Of a DNA stretch of 64,000 nucleotides, positions 1 to 9,157 are shown in pieces. The notes below the pieces were generated by a model. It saw nothing but the letters and a program-made list of their open reading frames with translations. It did no database searches and was not told the origin of the DNA. A program made the position numbers and the translations under genes. The first letter of the stretch is position 1; each line of letters starts with the position of its first letter. The stretch is from Alcaligenes pakistanensis (GTDB taxonomy: Bacteria > Pseudomonadota > Gammaproteobacteria > Burkholderiales > Burkholderiaceae_B): the NCBI RefSeq assembly GCF_014652815.1, contig NZ_BMZN01000004.1, positions 251,137 through 315,136 on the forward strand, written 5' to 3'.

Positions 1-105
1 GGATTCAAGAAGCTCAATGAACTTGTTCGCGATCAGCCATTTGTTGAGGTGGTAGACGCAGCGGATGCCACAGGATTTATTCATGTCGAGGTGCGCCTAA
101 AGTAA
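1..105 (+). CDS. C-terminal fragment, probable OST-HTH/LOTUS-domain (NYN-type) protein
   Basis: An open frame runs in from the left edge and ends at TAA 103-105, giving 34 residues that begin GFKKLNELVRDQPFVEV and end VRLK. The GFKKL-ELV pattern followed by an acidic stretch and a final short beta strand resembles the end of the OST-HTH/LOTUS winged-helix domain that closes many bacterial NYN (PIN-like nuclease) proteins, a family thought to act on RNA. The catalytic part lies outside the window, so this is a resemblance only. The gene reads towards a terminator hairpin shared with livF on the opposite strand. Confidence 0.5.
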   Translation, partial: GFKKLNELVRDQPFVEVVDAADATGFIHVEVRLK

Positions 106-199
106 AAGGCAGTATCACATCGACCGGTTGAACCCAAGGCCAAAAGCAGCCATCTAAAGTTCAGATTCCAGATTTACGCATGATTGTTCGCAGAACGCA

Positions 200-234
200 A
201 AAAAGCCAATCAACCCAAAGTTGATTGGCTTTTT
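200..234. terminator. Bidirectional intrinsic terminator between the partial + gene and livF
   Basis: A 14-bp perfect inverted repeat (200-213 and 221-234) with a 7-nt loop is flanked by an A-run on the left and a T-run on the right. It can therefore end transcripts arriving from either side: the + strand gene at the left edge and the leftward liv operon, whose last gene livF stops at 253. Confidence 0.85.
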
Positions 235-252
235 CTTGAGAAGTCACGCTAC

Positions 253-990
253 CTACGCCGCAAAATCCTCTTCCCCCAGATACGCCGCCCTGACCTTGGG
301 ATCATGCAGCAACTGCCCGGCCGGGCCTTCCAGGATAATCCGCCCCGACTCCATCACATATCCCCGATCTCCCAGCTCTAAAGCCAATCGCGCATTCTGC
401 TCGATCAGTAAAATCGTCACGCCTTCTTTGGCGATATTCTGGATCAACTCGAAAATACGCTCGACCATAATCGGCGCCAAACCCATGGATGGCTCGTCCA
501 GTAGCAACAGTGAAGGCCGGGAAATCATCGCCCGTCCCATGGCCACCATTTGCTGCTCTCCACCAGACAAAGTCCCCGCCGACTGTTTCTTACGCTCAGC
601 CAAGCGCGGGAACAAGGTATAGATACGCTCGATATCCTGGCGCACTTCGTGGTGGTCCTTGCGAGTGTACGCCCCCATGGCCAGGTTCTCTTCAATCGTC
701 AGTTGAGGAAAAATCCCTCGCCCTTCCGGCACCATGACCACGCCACGGCGCACCAGTTGGTGCGATGGCAGGCCGACGATGCTCTCACCCAGGTGCTCGA
801 TCTGCCCAGCTGCGGCTGGCACCAAACCTGTGATTGCTCGAAGTGTGGTGCTTTTACCGGCGCCGTTGGCCCCAATCAAGCAGACCAGTTCGCCCTTGCC
901 CACACGCAGGTCTAGGCCACGTACCGCCCGGATGCCGCCATAAGCCACATCCAGACCCCGAATATCCAGCATTAACGGTTCTGTGCTCAT
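253..990 (-). CDS. livF: Branched-chain amino acid ABC transporter ATPase LivF
   Basis: This 245-residue ABC ATPase is one of the two nucleotide-binding subunits that power branched-chain amino-acid uptake at the inner membrane. Walker A (GANGAGKST, about residues 40-48), the signature LSGGEQQ (about 142-148) and Walker B ending LLLDEPS (about 160-167) are all visible, and the length is typical of LivF. Its ATG lies inside the end of livG with a 4-bp ATGA overlap, so translation is probably coupled. It is the last gene of livK-livH-livM-livG-livF and is followed by a strong terminator. LivF-type transporters also carry other amino acids and amides, so the exact substrate is an inference. Confidence 0.93.
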   Translation of the reverse strand: MSTEPLMLDIRGLDVAYGGIRAVRGLDLRVGKGELVCLIGANGAGKSTTLRAITGLVPAAAGQIEHLGESIVGLPSHQLVRRGVVMVPEGRGIFPQLTIEENLAMGAYTRKDHHEVRQDIERIYTLFPRLAERKKQSAGTLSGGEQQMVAMGRAMISRPSLLLLDEPSMGLAPIMVERIFELIQNIAKEGVTILLIEQNARLALELGDRGYVMESGRIILEGPAGQLLHDPKVRAAYLGEEDFAA

Positions 991-1823
991 GCCTGTTCCT
1001 CTTCAACGGTAATGCCCAGCTCTTTCGCTGCACCTGCGCCCAGATAGGCTTCAATGACTCGCGGGTTATGCTGGACTTCGGTGGGTTTGCCTTCGGCCAA
1101 GACCTTGCCGTATTCCAACACCAGCACCCGATCGCACAGGCCCATCACCAGCTTCATATCGTGCTCGATCAGCAAGACGGTAATGCCGTCACCACGGATT
1201 TTTTCAATCAGTTGGCGCAATACGACGGTCTCGGACGGGTTCATACCCGCAGCGGGCTCATCCAAGGCCAGAAGCATGGGATCAGTCGCCAGGGCACGGG
1301 CAATTTCCAGGCGACGCTGGTCACCGTAGGACAAAGAGCGAGCAATCTCGTTGGCGTGTTGAGCAATACCCACGTAATCCAGCAGTTCGTAGGCACGCGC
1401 TTCGATCTGCTCTTCTTCCTGACGAGTCGAACGGTTCCGCAGAATCGCGCCCAACACACCTGCGTGCGTACGGACATGGCGGCCAATCATCACGTTTTCC
1501 AAGGCAGACAGGCTGCCGAACAAACGAATGTTCTGGAAAGTACGCGCAAAACCCGATTCGGCGATCTGATGCGGTTTGCATTCGGTCAGGTTACGGCCAG
1601 CAAACAGGCACCGACCCGACTCGGGGATGTACAAGCCCGTCATCACGTTGAACAGTGTGGTCTTACCAGCGCCGTTCGGGCCGATCAAACCGTAGATGTC
1701 GCCCTTGCGGATGCTGAAGCTGACCTCAGACAAAGCCTGCAAACCACCAAATCGCTTGGACAGCCCCTCGGCCTGTAGCAGGACTTCGCCCTCTTTCAGT
1801 TCTGTGTTCATGTTCAGACTCAT
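987..1823 (-). CDS. livG: Branched-chain amino acid ABC transporter ATPase LivG
   Basis: Second ABC ATPase of the Liv importer, 278 residues. It has Walker A GPNGAGKTT (about residues 48-56), the long LivG-specific insertion before the signature SYGDQRR (in place of LSGGQ, as usual for LivG), and Walker B with LALDEPAAGMNP. Annotated from the first ATG (MSLNMNTEL); the internal Met at residue 5 is an equally possible start. It overlaps livM upstream and livF downstream by 4 bp each, indicating one translationally coupled operon. It should pair with LivF on the cytoplasmic face of LivH-LivM. Confidence 0.93.
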   Translation of the reverse strand: MSLNMNTELKEGEVLLQAEGLSKRFGGLQALSEVSFSIRKGDIYGLIGPNGAGKTTLFNVMTGLYIPESGRCLFAGRNLTECKPHQIAESGFARTFQNIRLFGSLSALENVMIGRHVRTHAGVLGAILRNRSTRQEEEQIEARAYELLDYVGIAQHANEIARSLSYGDQRRLEIARALATDPMLLALDEPAAGMNPSETVVLRQLIEKIRGDGITVLLIEHDMKLVMGLCDRVLVLEYGKVLAEGKPTEVQHNPRVIEAYLGAGAAKELGITVEEEQA

Positions 1824-2926
1824 GCTTGCACCTGTTTCATCTTGCGCTCACGACGACGTACTGCCGAAGGCCACAGGCCCTCAGGACGATAAATCATGAC
1901 CAACACCAGGGCAAAACCGAACAGCAACATACGAATGCCATCCGGATCCAAAATCACATCGCCAAAAACACTTTGCTGCAAAGGTACGACCACCGCGCGA
2001 AGTAATTCCGGGAAGACCGAGAGCAGCAAGGCACCGACAATCACGCCGGGAATATGACCCATGCCGCCCAACACCACCATGCACAGCACAGAAATGGATT
2101 CGGTCAGGCTGAAACTCTCTGGGCTGACGAAACCTTGCATGGAAGCGAACAGACCACCTGCCACGCCACCAAAGGTTGCACCCATCGCGAAAGCCAGCAG
2201 TTTGACGTTACGCGTATTGATGCCCATGGCCTTGGCGGCGATTTCGTCTTCACGAATTGCTTCCCAGGCGCGGCCAATACGGGAGTGCTGTAAACGCACG
2301 CAGATGAATACGATCAGCAACGTAATCAGCAGAAGCAAGTAATAGTATTTCTCCGGGCCGGTAATGCGTATGCCAAACAGGGTTTCCGCCTTCCCGAAAA
2401 TGAAGTCCCCTATCTTGAAGGTATCGACGCGGTTAATCCCTTGCGGACCATTGGTGATATTGATAGGCGCATCCAGGTTATTCATGAAGATGCGGATAAT
2501 TTCCCCAAAGCCCAGTGTCACGATGGCCAGATAGTCGCCCCGCAGCCGCAGGACTGGAAAACCTAGCAACACCCCAAACACAGCTGCCAAGGCAATCCCT
2601 GCTGGCAAGACCATCCAAAATGGTAAGTGCAGTCCGAAATGCGGTGAGGCCAACATGGCCCACACATAAGCACCCACGGCGTAGAAAGCGATATAGCCCA
2701 GATCCAGCAGGCCAGCAAAGCCCACCACAATATTCAGGCCCAAGGCCAACATCACGTATAACAAAGCAAAATTCAAGGTGCGAATCCAGCTTTGACCGGC
2801 CATGCCCAGCACAAAGGGTAAAACGGCCAGCACCATACCGATCAGGAGTGCGCCCACCCAGACTTTGGCGGGCGTTGCGGTTCGCTCCTTACGCAGGGCA
2901 CCGCTTAGGGTTTGATTCAAACTCAT
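1820..2926 (-). CDS. livM: Branched-chain amino acid ABC transporter permease LivM
   Basis: A 368-residue polytopic membrane protein with a basic cytoplasmic N-terminus (about residues 1-20), roughly ten hydrophobic segments, and the characteristic stretch GLNIVVGFAGLLDLGYIAFY near residues 62-81 that marks LivM permeases. The C-terminus is a short basic tail (RRRERKMKQ). It forms the translocation channel with LivH. The start codon overlaps the livH stop by 4 bp and its own stop overlaps livG by 4 bp. Confidence 0.93.
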   Translation of the reverse strand: MSLNQTLSGALRKERTATPAKVWVGALLIGMVLAVLPFVLGMAGQSWIRTLNFALLYVMLALGLNIVVGFAGLLDLGYIAFYAVGAYVWAMLASPHFGLHLPFWMVLPAGIALAAVFGVLLGFPVLRLRGDYLAIVTLGFGEIIRIFMNNLDAPINITNGPQGINRVDTFKIGDFIFGKAETLFGIRITGPEKYYYLLLLITLLIVFICVRLQHSRIGRAWEAIREDEIAAKAMGINTRNVKLLAFAMGATFGGVAGGLFASMQGFVSPESFSLTESISVLCMVVLGGMGHIPGVIVGALLLSVFPELLRAVVVPLQQSVFGDVILDPDGIRMLLFGFALVLVMIYRPEGLWPSAVRRRERKMKQVQA

Positions 2927-3855
2927 GCTCGATCTCCCACGCGTTCACCCAACAGGCCCGAGGGACGGAAGATCAGCACCAGGATCAGCACGATGAACGA
3001 GAACACATCCTGATAGTTACTGCCAAACACGCCGTTGGTCAGGTCACCGATATAGCCTGCGCCCAGAGCTTCGATCAAACCCAGTAGCAAGCCTCCCAGC
3101 ATGGCTCCACCCAGGTTGCCAATCCCCCCCAGAACAGCCGCCGTGAACGCCTTCAGGCCCAGCATGAAACCCATGGTGTATTGCGCCACGCCGTAATAGG
3201 TCACGATCATGACCCCGGCAACGGCAGCCAGTGCCGAACCAATCACAAAGGCGGCTGAAATAACGGTATTGATATTGACGCCCATCAGACCGGCTACCTC
3301 ACGGTTCTGAGCGGTGGCCCGCATGGCCGTTCCCAAACGGGTGCGGTGTACCAATACCGACAAGCCGGCCATAATCGCACCAGCGCCCACAATAATCAGA
3401 ATCTGCAACAGGCTGATGCGCGCCTCGCCCAACTGGAACACGACGGGTTCAATAATGTGCGGGAAGCTCAGGTAGTTGCGCCCCCAGATCATCATGGCCA
3501 GATTCTGGACAATGAAGGAGACACCAATGGCGGTAATCAAAGCGGCCAAGCGAGGTGCACGACGCAAGGGACGATACGCATAGCGCTCAGCGGTCCAACC
3601 TATACCCATGCACAGGGGAATCGCGGCCAGAAGCGCCAAACCGACCATCAGCCAGGCCGACAAGCCAGCCGGGTCTGCGCCGACCAGCGACAAGACCACT
3701 GTTGTGGCCAGCATCGCCCCGACCATGACGACATCACCATGCGCGAAATTAATCAGGCCAATAATTCCATACACCATGGTGTAGCCCAGCGCCACCAGGG
3801 CGTAGACACTGCCCACGGTCAGGCCATTTATTAGTTGTTGTATCAGGATTTCCAT
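2923..3855 (-). CDS. livH: Branched-chain amino acid ABC transporter permease LivH
   Basis: A 310-residue permease starting MEILIQQLINGLTVGSVYAL, a hallmark LivH N-terminus, followed by GYTMVYGIIGLINFAHGDV and about eight hydrophobic helices. It partners LivM in the membrane. It is the first gene of the tightly overlapped livHMGF block and lies 125 bp downstream of the binding-protein gene. That gap contains a stem-loop, which may let livK be expressed more strongly than the membrane and ATPase subunits. Confidence 0.93.
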   Translation of the reverse strand: MEILIQQLINGLTVGSVYALVALGYTMVYGIIGLINFAHGDVVMVGAMLATTVVLSLVGADPAGLSAWLMVGLALLAAIPLCMGIGWTAERYAYRPLRRAPRLAALITAIGVSFIVQNLAMMIWGRNYLSFPHIIEPVVFQLGEARISLLQILIIVGAGAIMAGLSVLVHRTRLGTAMRATAQNREVAGLMGVNINTVISAAFVIGSALAAVAGVMIVTYYGVAQYTMGFMLGLKAFTAAVLGGIGNLGGAMLGGLLLGLIEALGAGYIGDLTNGVFGSNYQDVFSFIVLILVLIFRPSGLLGERVGDRA

Positions 3856-3946
3856 AGATCGGGACTCGTGGTCATTGCTCCCTGCCCTGGCGCTGGGCGA
3901 TAAGACAGGGAGCGTGGGCCTGCCAAAAACAGGCCACGGTAAAGAT

Positions 3947-3962
3947 GAGCCCCGAAGGGCTC
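3947..3962. other. Stem-loop between livK and livH
   Basis: GAGCCC and GGGCTC (6 bp, perfect) enclose a CGAA tetraloop just after the livK stop in the transcript. A second partly paired element (about 3913-3936, GTGGGCCTG against CAGGCCAC) follows. No strong T-run follows on the minus strand, so this looks like a partial attenuator or RNA-stabilising element rather than a full terminator. Confidence 0.45.
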
Positions 3963-3980
3963 AAACTGCAGGATCAGAGC

Positions 3981-5138
3981 TTAGTTGGCCTGGCTGACCA
4001 TGGTTTTCACCATCGTCCACTTGCCGTCCTTCACCTCGTAGAGGGTGACGGCAATTTCTTTCAGGTCGCCATTCTGGTCGTAGGCAATATTGCTGCTGGT
4101 TGCGCCATTGCGTTTCAGACCGGCCAGCTTGGGCAGGTAGTCAGCTGCTTTGGACGAACCGGCTTCTTTCATGGCGGTGATCATGTTCCAGGCGCCGTCA
4201 TAGGCGTAAGGTGCGTAGACACCAGGCTCAGCCTTGAAACGGGCCTGATAGTCTTTGGAGAACTTCTCGCCCGCTGCCATGGAAGACAGGGGTACACCCG
4301 CCAGCGAGGCGTAGGTACCGTTGGCAGCTGCACCGGCCAGACGCAAGAAAGTATCGCTACGGGTCATTTCGCCCGAAACCAGCGGAGCCTTGATGTCCAG
4401 CGTCTGCATCTGACGCTTCATAGGACCAGACTGAGCATCCAAACCGCCAAAGAAGATGGCATCAGGCTGTTTGGACTTGATGTTGGTCAGAATGGAGGTG
4501 AAGTCGTTGGCTTTGTCCGTAGTGTATTCACGGGCCACGATCTGGCCACCGGCTTTTTCTACCGCACGGGCAACCTGGTCAGTCAGACCTTGGCCGTAGG
4601 CGGTACGGTCATCAATCAGGGCGACTTTCTTGGCGGCCAGATCCTTGACGATGAATTGACCCACGGCTGCCCCTTGCTGGGTGTCGCTGGTCATCATGCG
4701 GAAGGTATTGTCGTAGCCTTGCAAGGTGTATTCAGGCGAGGTCGCCATGGCGATCTGAGGAATGCCAGCGTCGTTATACACACGCGAAGCGGGGATGGTG
4801 GTGCCGGAGTTAAAGTGGCCCAGCATGCCGTCCACACCATCGTCCACAATTTGCTGAGCAACCTGAACCGCGGTACGTGGGTCAGCCTGATCATCCTTGG
4901 CCACCAGTTCAAAACGGGCGGTCGCGCCATCGATTTCAATTTTCTGGGCATTGGCCTCTTCCAGGGCCAGCACCAGACCATTGCGCATGTCTTCACCGTA
5001 GTGAGCCTGCGGGCCCGTCAAGGGGGCCGAAAAACCCAGCTTGATTACCTTGTCAGCGGCCAAGACGGGGCTAGCCGCCAATGCACCAAAAACCGCTGTC
5101 GAAACCAAGGCCAATTTAAAGGTCGTGATGGACTGCAT
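3981..5138 (-). CDS. livK: Branched-chain amino acid ABC transporter periplasmic binding protein LivK
   Basis: A 385-residue periplasmic solute-binding protein of the Leu/Ile/Val type I fold. A Sec signal peptide is clear: basic start, hydrophobic core around residues 8-22 and an Ala-X-Ala site before DKVIKLGFSAPLTGPQAHYG, the typical first strand and ligand loop of this family. The ATG is preceded by a good GGAG ribosome-binding site in the leader (AAGGAGAACAAT). It heads the livKHMGF operon and delivers amino acid to LivHM. The ligand (Leu/Ile/Val or a related amino acid) cannot be fixed from sequence alone. Confidence 0.92.
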   Translation of the reverse strand: MQSITTFKLALVSTAVFGALAASPVLAADKVIKLGFSAPLTGPQAHYGEDMRNGLVLALEEANAQKIEIDGATARFELVAKDDQADPRTAVQVAQQIVDDGVDGMLGHFNSGTTIPASRVYNDAGIPQIAMATSPEYTLQGYDNTFRMMTSDTQQGAAVGQFIVKDLAAKKVALIDDRTAYGQGLTDQVARAVEKAGGQIVAREYTTDKANDFTSILTNIKSKQPDAIFFGGLDAQSGPMKRQMQTLDIKAPLVSGEMTRSDTFLRLAGAAANGTYASLAGVPLSSMAAGEKFSKDYQARFKAEPGVYAPYAYDGAWNMITAMKEAGSSKAADYLPKLAGLKRNGATSSNIAYDQNGDLKEIAVTLYEVKDGKWTMVKTMVSQAN

Positions 5139-5267
5139 ATTGTTCTCCTTCGTTTTTTAATATAGCCGCGCTACAAGTCGGCCCTTGCCGTGAGAATGGA
5201 CGCAGGGCCGCCGCTCAAATCTGTTTGTGCGACCTAACGTGTGCATAGAAACGGGTGCCATCTGAGA

Positions 5268-8200
5268 TCAACCCACCATCATCAAACTGGCATTACCCCC
5301 AGCTGCCGCTGTATTGGTACTGACTGAGACTTCACGCAACAAACGCTCGACCACGTATGCCGCGCCCCCCTCCAATTCCTGCGTCAACAGCCCTTGGACT
5401 CCAACAATGGGGCCACGGCGTTCAGCCACTTGACCCAGCACCTGCCGTAGTTCGTCGCTGTCGCCTTCAAATAAAACAGCATCATAATCCGCCTCACCCA
5501 AATCGGACATGGCGATTTGTTCGGCCGGCGCCTCTTGCCAGCCCCCCAGACCCAGACGGTCCAGTAAAATAGCTTGACTGCCACTTTGATCACACGCCTG
5601 ACGCTGTGCCTGCCAGCCCTGAGCGCTGACGGGCATGCACAGGACGCGGCCCCGCGGGTGCAGCTGATAAATATTGGCCTCGCCAGTCGGACCTGGCAGC
5701 ACCGCACCCTGCTCCTGCCAATGTTGCAAAGGCAGATTCTGCGGGCAACGGCTCAGTAGACGGCGCAGGTACAAGGGGCCACCCGCTTTGGGTCCAGTAC
5801 CCGACAGACCTTCTCCACCAAAGGGCTGCACCCCGACCACTGCCCCGACCATATTGCGGTTGACGTAGACATTACCGGCGTGGATGCGCGAAACCACACG
5901 CTGCACTGTTTCGTCCAAACGGGTATGAACACCGAAGGTCAAACCATAACCACGCTCATTGATCTGATCAATCAAGCCATCCAATTCGCTACGTTTAAAG
6001 CGCATCACATGCAGCACCGGACCGAAGATTTCGCGCTCCAAGTCCTTAGCCTGCTCAATCTCAATAATCGTAGGCAGCACAAAGGTGCCCAGCAGGCTAC
6101 GGCTTTGCTCGCTTTGTGTCACACGGAAGCCCGCCTCGCGCATGGTGCTGATGTGCTCTTCAATACCGGCTCGGGCCTCCTCATCGATCACAGGACCCAC
6201 ATCCGTACTGAGCAAATCGGGATTGCCCACGCTTAACTCCTGCATGGCACCGTTAAGCATGGTCAGCACACGCTCGGCCACATCTTCCTGAATACACAGC
6301 AGGCGCAGTGCCGAACAACGCTGGCCGGCAGAGTCAAAAGCAGAGTTCAGCACATCAAACACCACCTGCTCTGGCAAGGCCGAGCTATCGACCACCATGG
6401 CATTCAAACCACCTGTTTCCGCGATCAAGGGAACAGCTTGACCCTCGGCGGTCAGTCGCTTGGCCAATTGACGGTTCAAGCCCATGGCGACTGCCGTGGA
6501 GCCCGTAAACATCACAGCGTTAACTTGTGCGCTGGCGGCCAAAGGAGCGCCTACGGACGGGCCATCGCCAGGCAGCAACTGCAAAGCACCGGGAGCAATC
6601 CCCGCCTTGTGCAGCAATTCGACTGCAGCGGCAGCAATCAAACAAGTCTGTTCAGCCGGTTTGGCCAAGACCACATTACCGGCGGCCAAAGCAGCAGATA
6701 CTTGACCCAGAAAAATAGCCAAAGGGAAGTTCCAAGGGCTGATGCACAGCACTACACCTACCGGACGGTATTCGTCATTATCAAAGTCGCGCAGAACTTG
6801 CCCAGCGTAATAGCGCAGAAAATCCACAGCTTCACGCACTTCAGCAATCGCATTCGCATAGGACTTACCAGCTTCCCGCACCAGCAAGCCCATCAAGTCC
6901 TGCATATTGTCTTCCAGCAGCTGGGCGGCCTGCTGTAAGGCTGCCGCACGCTCTTCTACCGGTGTGGACTGCCAGATAGGCGCGTAGTGGCTGGCCGCAT
7001 CCAGGGCCTGCTCTACATCCTGAGCGGTGGCATACATGACTTGCCCCACTACATCCTGATGATTAGCCGGATTACGCACAATCGTCGCCAGCGATTCGTC
7101 CCAGATCGGATTGCCCTGCCCCAACATAGGCTGGGCCTGACGTGGTAAGGCAGCAGTTTGCATCAGGGTGGCAGCCAAGGAGCCCAGGCGATGCTCGTTA
7201 CTCAAATCCAGACCGGCCGAGTTCATGCGTTGTTCGGCGTCCCAGTACAACTGGCGTGGGAGCGGGATCTTGTCATGCGGACGGCCTAGGGGCTGCAGGC
7301 CCAAGGCTTGGGCGACAGGGTCCGCAATAAGCTGATCCATATCCACATCAGCATCACCGATCTGATTCACGAAGGAGGTATTAGCACCGTTTTCCAGAAG
7401 ACGACGCACCAAATAGGCCAGCAAGGTCTCGTGCGAACCAACCGGCGCATAAACGCGGCAAGGACGATTGAGCTTGCCATCTTTAAGAGGGCCGACCACC
7501 TCGTCGTACAGATCCTCACCCATGCCATGCAGGCACTGGAATTCGTATTGACCGGTGTAGTAATTCTGCCCCGCCATCACATAAATAGCGGCCAAGGTCT
7601 GTGCGTTATGGGTGGCAAACTGCGGGTACACGGCTTCCGGGGCCTGCAAGAGCTTGCGGGCGCAAGCCAGGTAAGACACATCGGTATGTACTTTGCGGGT
7701 GTACACCGGATAGTCTTCCAGGCCATCCACTTGGGCACGTTTGATTTCCGAATCCCAGTACGCACCCTTGACCAGACGCAGCATCAGACGGTGACCACTA
7801 CGACGTGCCAAATCAATCAGGTAATCGATCACAAAGGGGGCACGCTTTTGATAGGCCTGCACCACAAAACCAATACCGTTCCAGCCAGCCAGCGACGGGT
7901 CAAAACAAAGCTTGTCCAGCAGATCCAGCGACACTTCCAGGCGGTCGGCTTCTTCGGCATCAATATTCAGACCCACATCGTAGTGATGGGCCAACTGCGC
8001 CAAAGACAGCAAGCGGGGGAACAGCTCGCGCATGACGCGATCACGCTGAGAGCGGCTGTAGCGTGGATGCAGCGCAGACAACTTGATGGAGATGCCGGGG
8101 CCTTCATAAATCCCGCGCCCTTGGCTTGCACGGCCAATAGCATGAATCGCTTGCTCGTAGGACTGGTAATAGCGCTGTGCGTCTTCAGCCGTGGTGGCCG

Positions 8201-9041
8201 CCTCGCCCAGCATATCGTAGGAGTAACGGAAACCTAGTTCTTCAAATTTGCGGCTGTTGGCAAGTGCGGAGGCAATGGTTTGCCCCGTTACGAACTGCTC
8301 GCCCATCATGCGCATGGCCACGTCCACGCCTTTGCGGATCAGAGGCTCACCGCCCTTGCCTATCATGCGGGTCAAGGCCGAGGACAAATTCTTTTCGCTG
8401 TTCACACTGACCAGACGGCCCGTCAGCATCAAACCCCAAGTAGCGGCATTCACGAACAGCGAGGGCGACTCGCCCATGTGCGCACGCCAGTCGCCATGAC
8501 TGATTTTGTCGCGAATCAAGGCATCGCGCGTGGCGCGGTCAGGGATACGCAATAGGGCTTCGGCAAGGCACATCAAAGCCACGCCTTCCTGGCTGGATAA
8601 GGAAAACTCTTGAATCAGGCCTTCAACGCCACCACCACGGCGCTTGGCGCGCAGGGCTTTCACCAGTCGTGCGGCCAGCTCTTGGGCACGCGCACTTTGG
8701 GAGGAACGCGCAGCGCTCAACAGCAAAGGCAAACAGTCGGTTTCTGGACGGCGGTAAGCTGCTGTAATGGCGGCACGCAAGACGCTTTGTGGCTGCACAT
8801 CCTGGGCAAAGCCGTAAAAGGGGATGGCGGGCATTACAACACCGTCTTCGGCAAGTTCGGCATCGCCCCCGCTTAGCAGGGCCAACTCACTGGGCAATAC
8901 ACCGCGCTCTATCCCTTCGATATAGGAGAGCAAGGCCTGCTTATGCAGCCAATGCGGAGTGCACTGCAACTGATCTGCCGCACGCCGCAGACGCTCGCGC
9001 AGTTCTATATCGACTTTAATCCCTAAGGTTGTGCTTGCCAT
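5268..9041 (-). CDS. putA: Trifunctional PutA: proline dehydrogenase / P5C dehydrogenase / transcriptional repressor
   Basis: A 1257-residue protein that oxidises proline to glutamate in two steps and probably represses its own gene. Residues 1-47 form a ribbon-helix-helix DNA-binding domain (GIKVDIELRERLRRAADQL). A FAD-dependent proline dehydrogenase barrel covers about 200-500 (LVKGAYWDSEIKRA near 425). The aldehyde dehydrogenase domain lies at about 630-1110, with ETGG near 875 and the catalytic Cys in QRCSALR near 909. A C-terminal extension closes the protein. It is slightly shorter than the 1320-residue E. coli PutA but all modules are present. No putP transporter gene is seen beside it. 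Upstream lie four GGTTAAC repeats, candidates for its operator. Confidence 0.95.
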   Translation of the reverse strand: MASTTLGIKVDIELRERLRRAADQLQCTPHWLHKQALLSYIEGIERGVLPSELALLSGGDAELAEDGVVMPAIPFYGFAQDVQPQSVLRAAITAAYRRPETDCLPLLLSAARSSQSARAQELAARLVKALRAKRRGGGVEGLIQEFSLSSQEGVALMCLAEALLRIPDRATRDALIRDKISHGDWRAHMGESPSLFVNAATWGLMLTGRLVSVNSEKNLSSALTRMIGKGGEPLIRKGVDVAMRMMGEQFVTGQTIASALANSRKFEELGFRYSYDMLGEAATTAEDAQRYYQSYEQAIHAIGRASQGRGIYEGPGISIKLSALHPRYSRSQRDRVMRELFPRLLSLAQLAHHYDVGLNIDAEEADRLEVSLDLLDKLCFDPSLAGWNGIGFVVQAYQKRAPFVIDYLIDLARRSGHRLMLRLVKGAYWDSEIKRAQVDGLEDYPVYTRKVHTDVSYLACARKLLQAPEAVYPQFATHNAQTLAAIYVMAGQNYYTGQYEFQCLHGMGEDLYDEVVGPLKDGKLNRPCRVYAPVGSHETLLAYLVRRLLENGANTSFVNQIGDADVDMDQLIADPVAQALGLQPLGRPHDKIPLPRQLYWDAEQRMNSAGLDLSNEHRLGSLAATLMQTAALPRQAQPMLGQGNPIWDESLATIVRNPANHQDVVGQVMYATAQDVEQALDAASHYAPIWQSTPVEERAAALQQAAQLLEDNMQDLMGLLVREAGKSYANAIAEVREAVDFLRYYAGQVLRDFDNDEYRPVGVVLCISPWNFPLAIFLGQVSAALAAGNVVLAKPAEQTCLIAAAAVELLHKAGIAPGALQLLPGDGPSVGAPLAASAQVNAVMFTGSTAVAMGLNRQLAKRLTAEGQAVPLIAETGGLNAMVVDSSALPEQVVFDVLNSAFDSAGQRCSALRLLCIQEDVAERVLTMLNGAMQELSVGNPDLLSTDVGPVIDEEARAGIEEHISTMREAGFRVTQSEQSRSLLGTFVLPTIIEIEQAKDLEREIFGPVLHVMRFKRSELDGLIDQINERGYGLTFGVHTRLDETVQRVVSRIHAGNVYVNRNMVGAVVGVQPFGGEGLSGTGPKAGGPLYLRRLLSRCPQNLPLQHWQEQGAVLPGPTGEANIYQLHPRGRVLCMPVSAQGWQAQRQACDQSGSQAILLDRLGLGGWQEAPAEQIAMSDLGEADYDAVLFEGDSDELRQVLGQVAERRGPIVGVQGLLTQELEGGAAYVVERLLREVSVSTNTAAAGGNASLMMVG

Positions 9042-9095
9042 GCCTCTTATCCCGGTTACGCTTTGTTGACTGCGATAAACCGAAATAATACCGAC

Positions 9096-9157
9096 GGTTA
9101 ACCCAAATCTGTATTAAGGTTAACCCGGACAGAAAAAGGTTAACTTTAGCGGTTAAC
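9096..9157. promoter_or_regulatory. Four GGTTAAC repeats upstream of putA (candidate PutA operator)
   Basis: GGTTAAC occurs at 9096-9102, 9118-9124, 9138-9144 and 9151-9157, with start-to-start spacings of 22, 20 and 13 bp; the first two extend to the palindrome GGTTAACC. They sit 55-116 bp upstream of the putA start, and the last one covers the stop codon of pqiC. PutA proteins with a ribbon-helix-helix domain are known to bind repeated short sites before put genes (GTTGCA-type in enterics). Assigning this repeat to PutA is inference. Confidence 0.55.

Noticed and set aside
834-1778. A 314-codon + strand frame opposite livG and livF.
   Set aside because: It lies fully antisense to two unmistakable ABC ATPase genes and has no domain features or ribosome-binding site.
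3945-5165. A long + strand open frame of 406 codons opposite livK.
   Set aside because: It is the antisense shadow of livK. The livK product has a signal peptide and clear family motifs, while the opposite frame has none.
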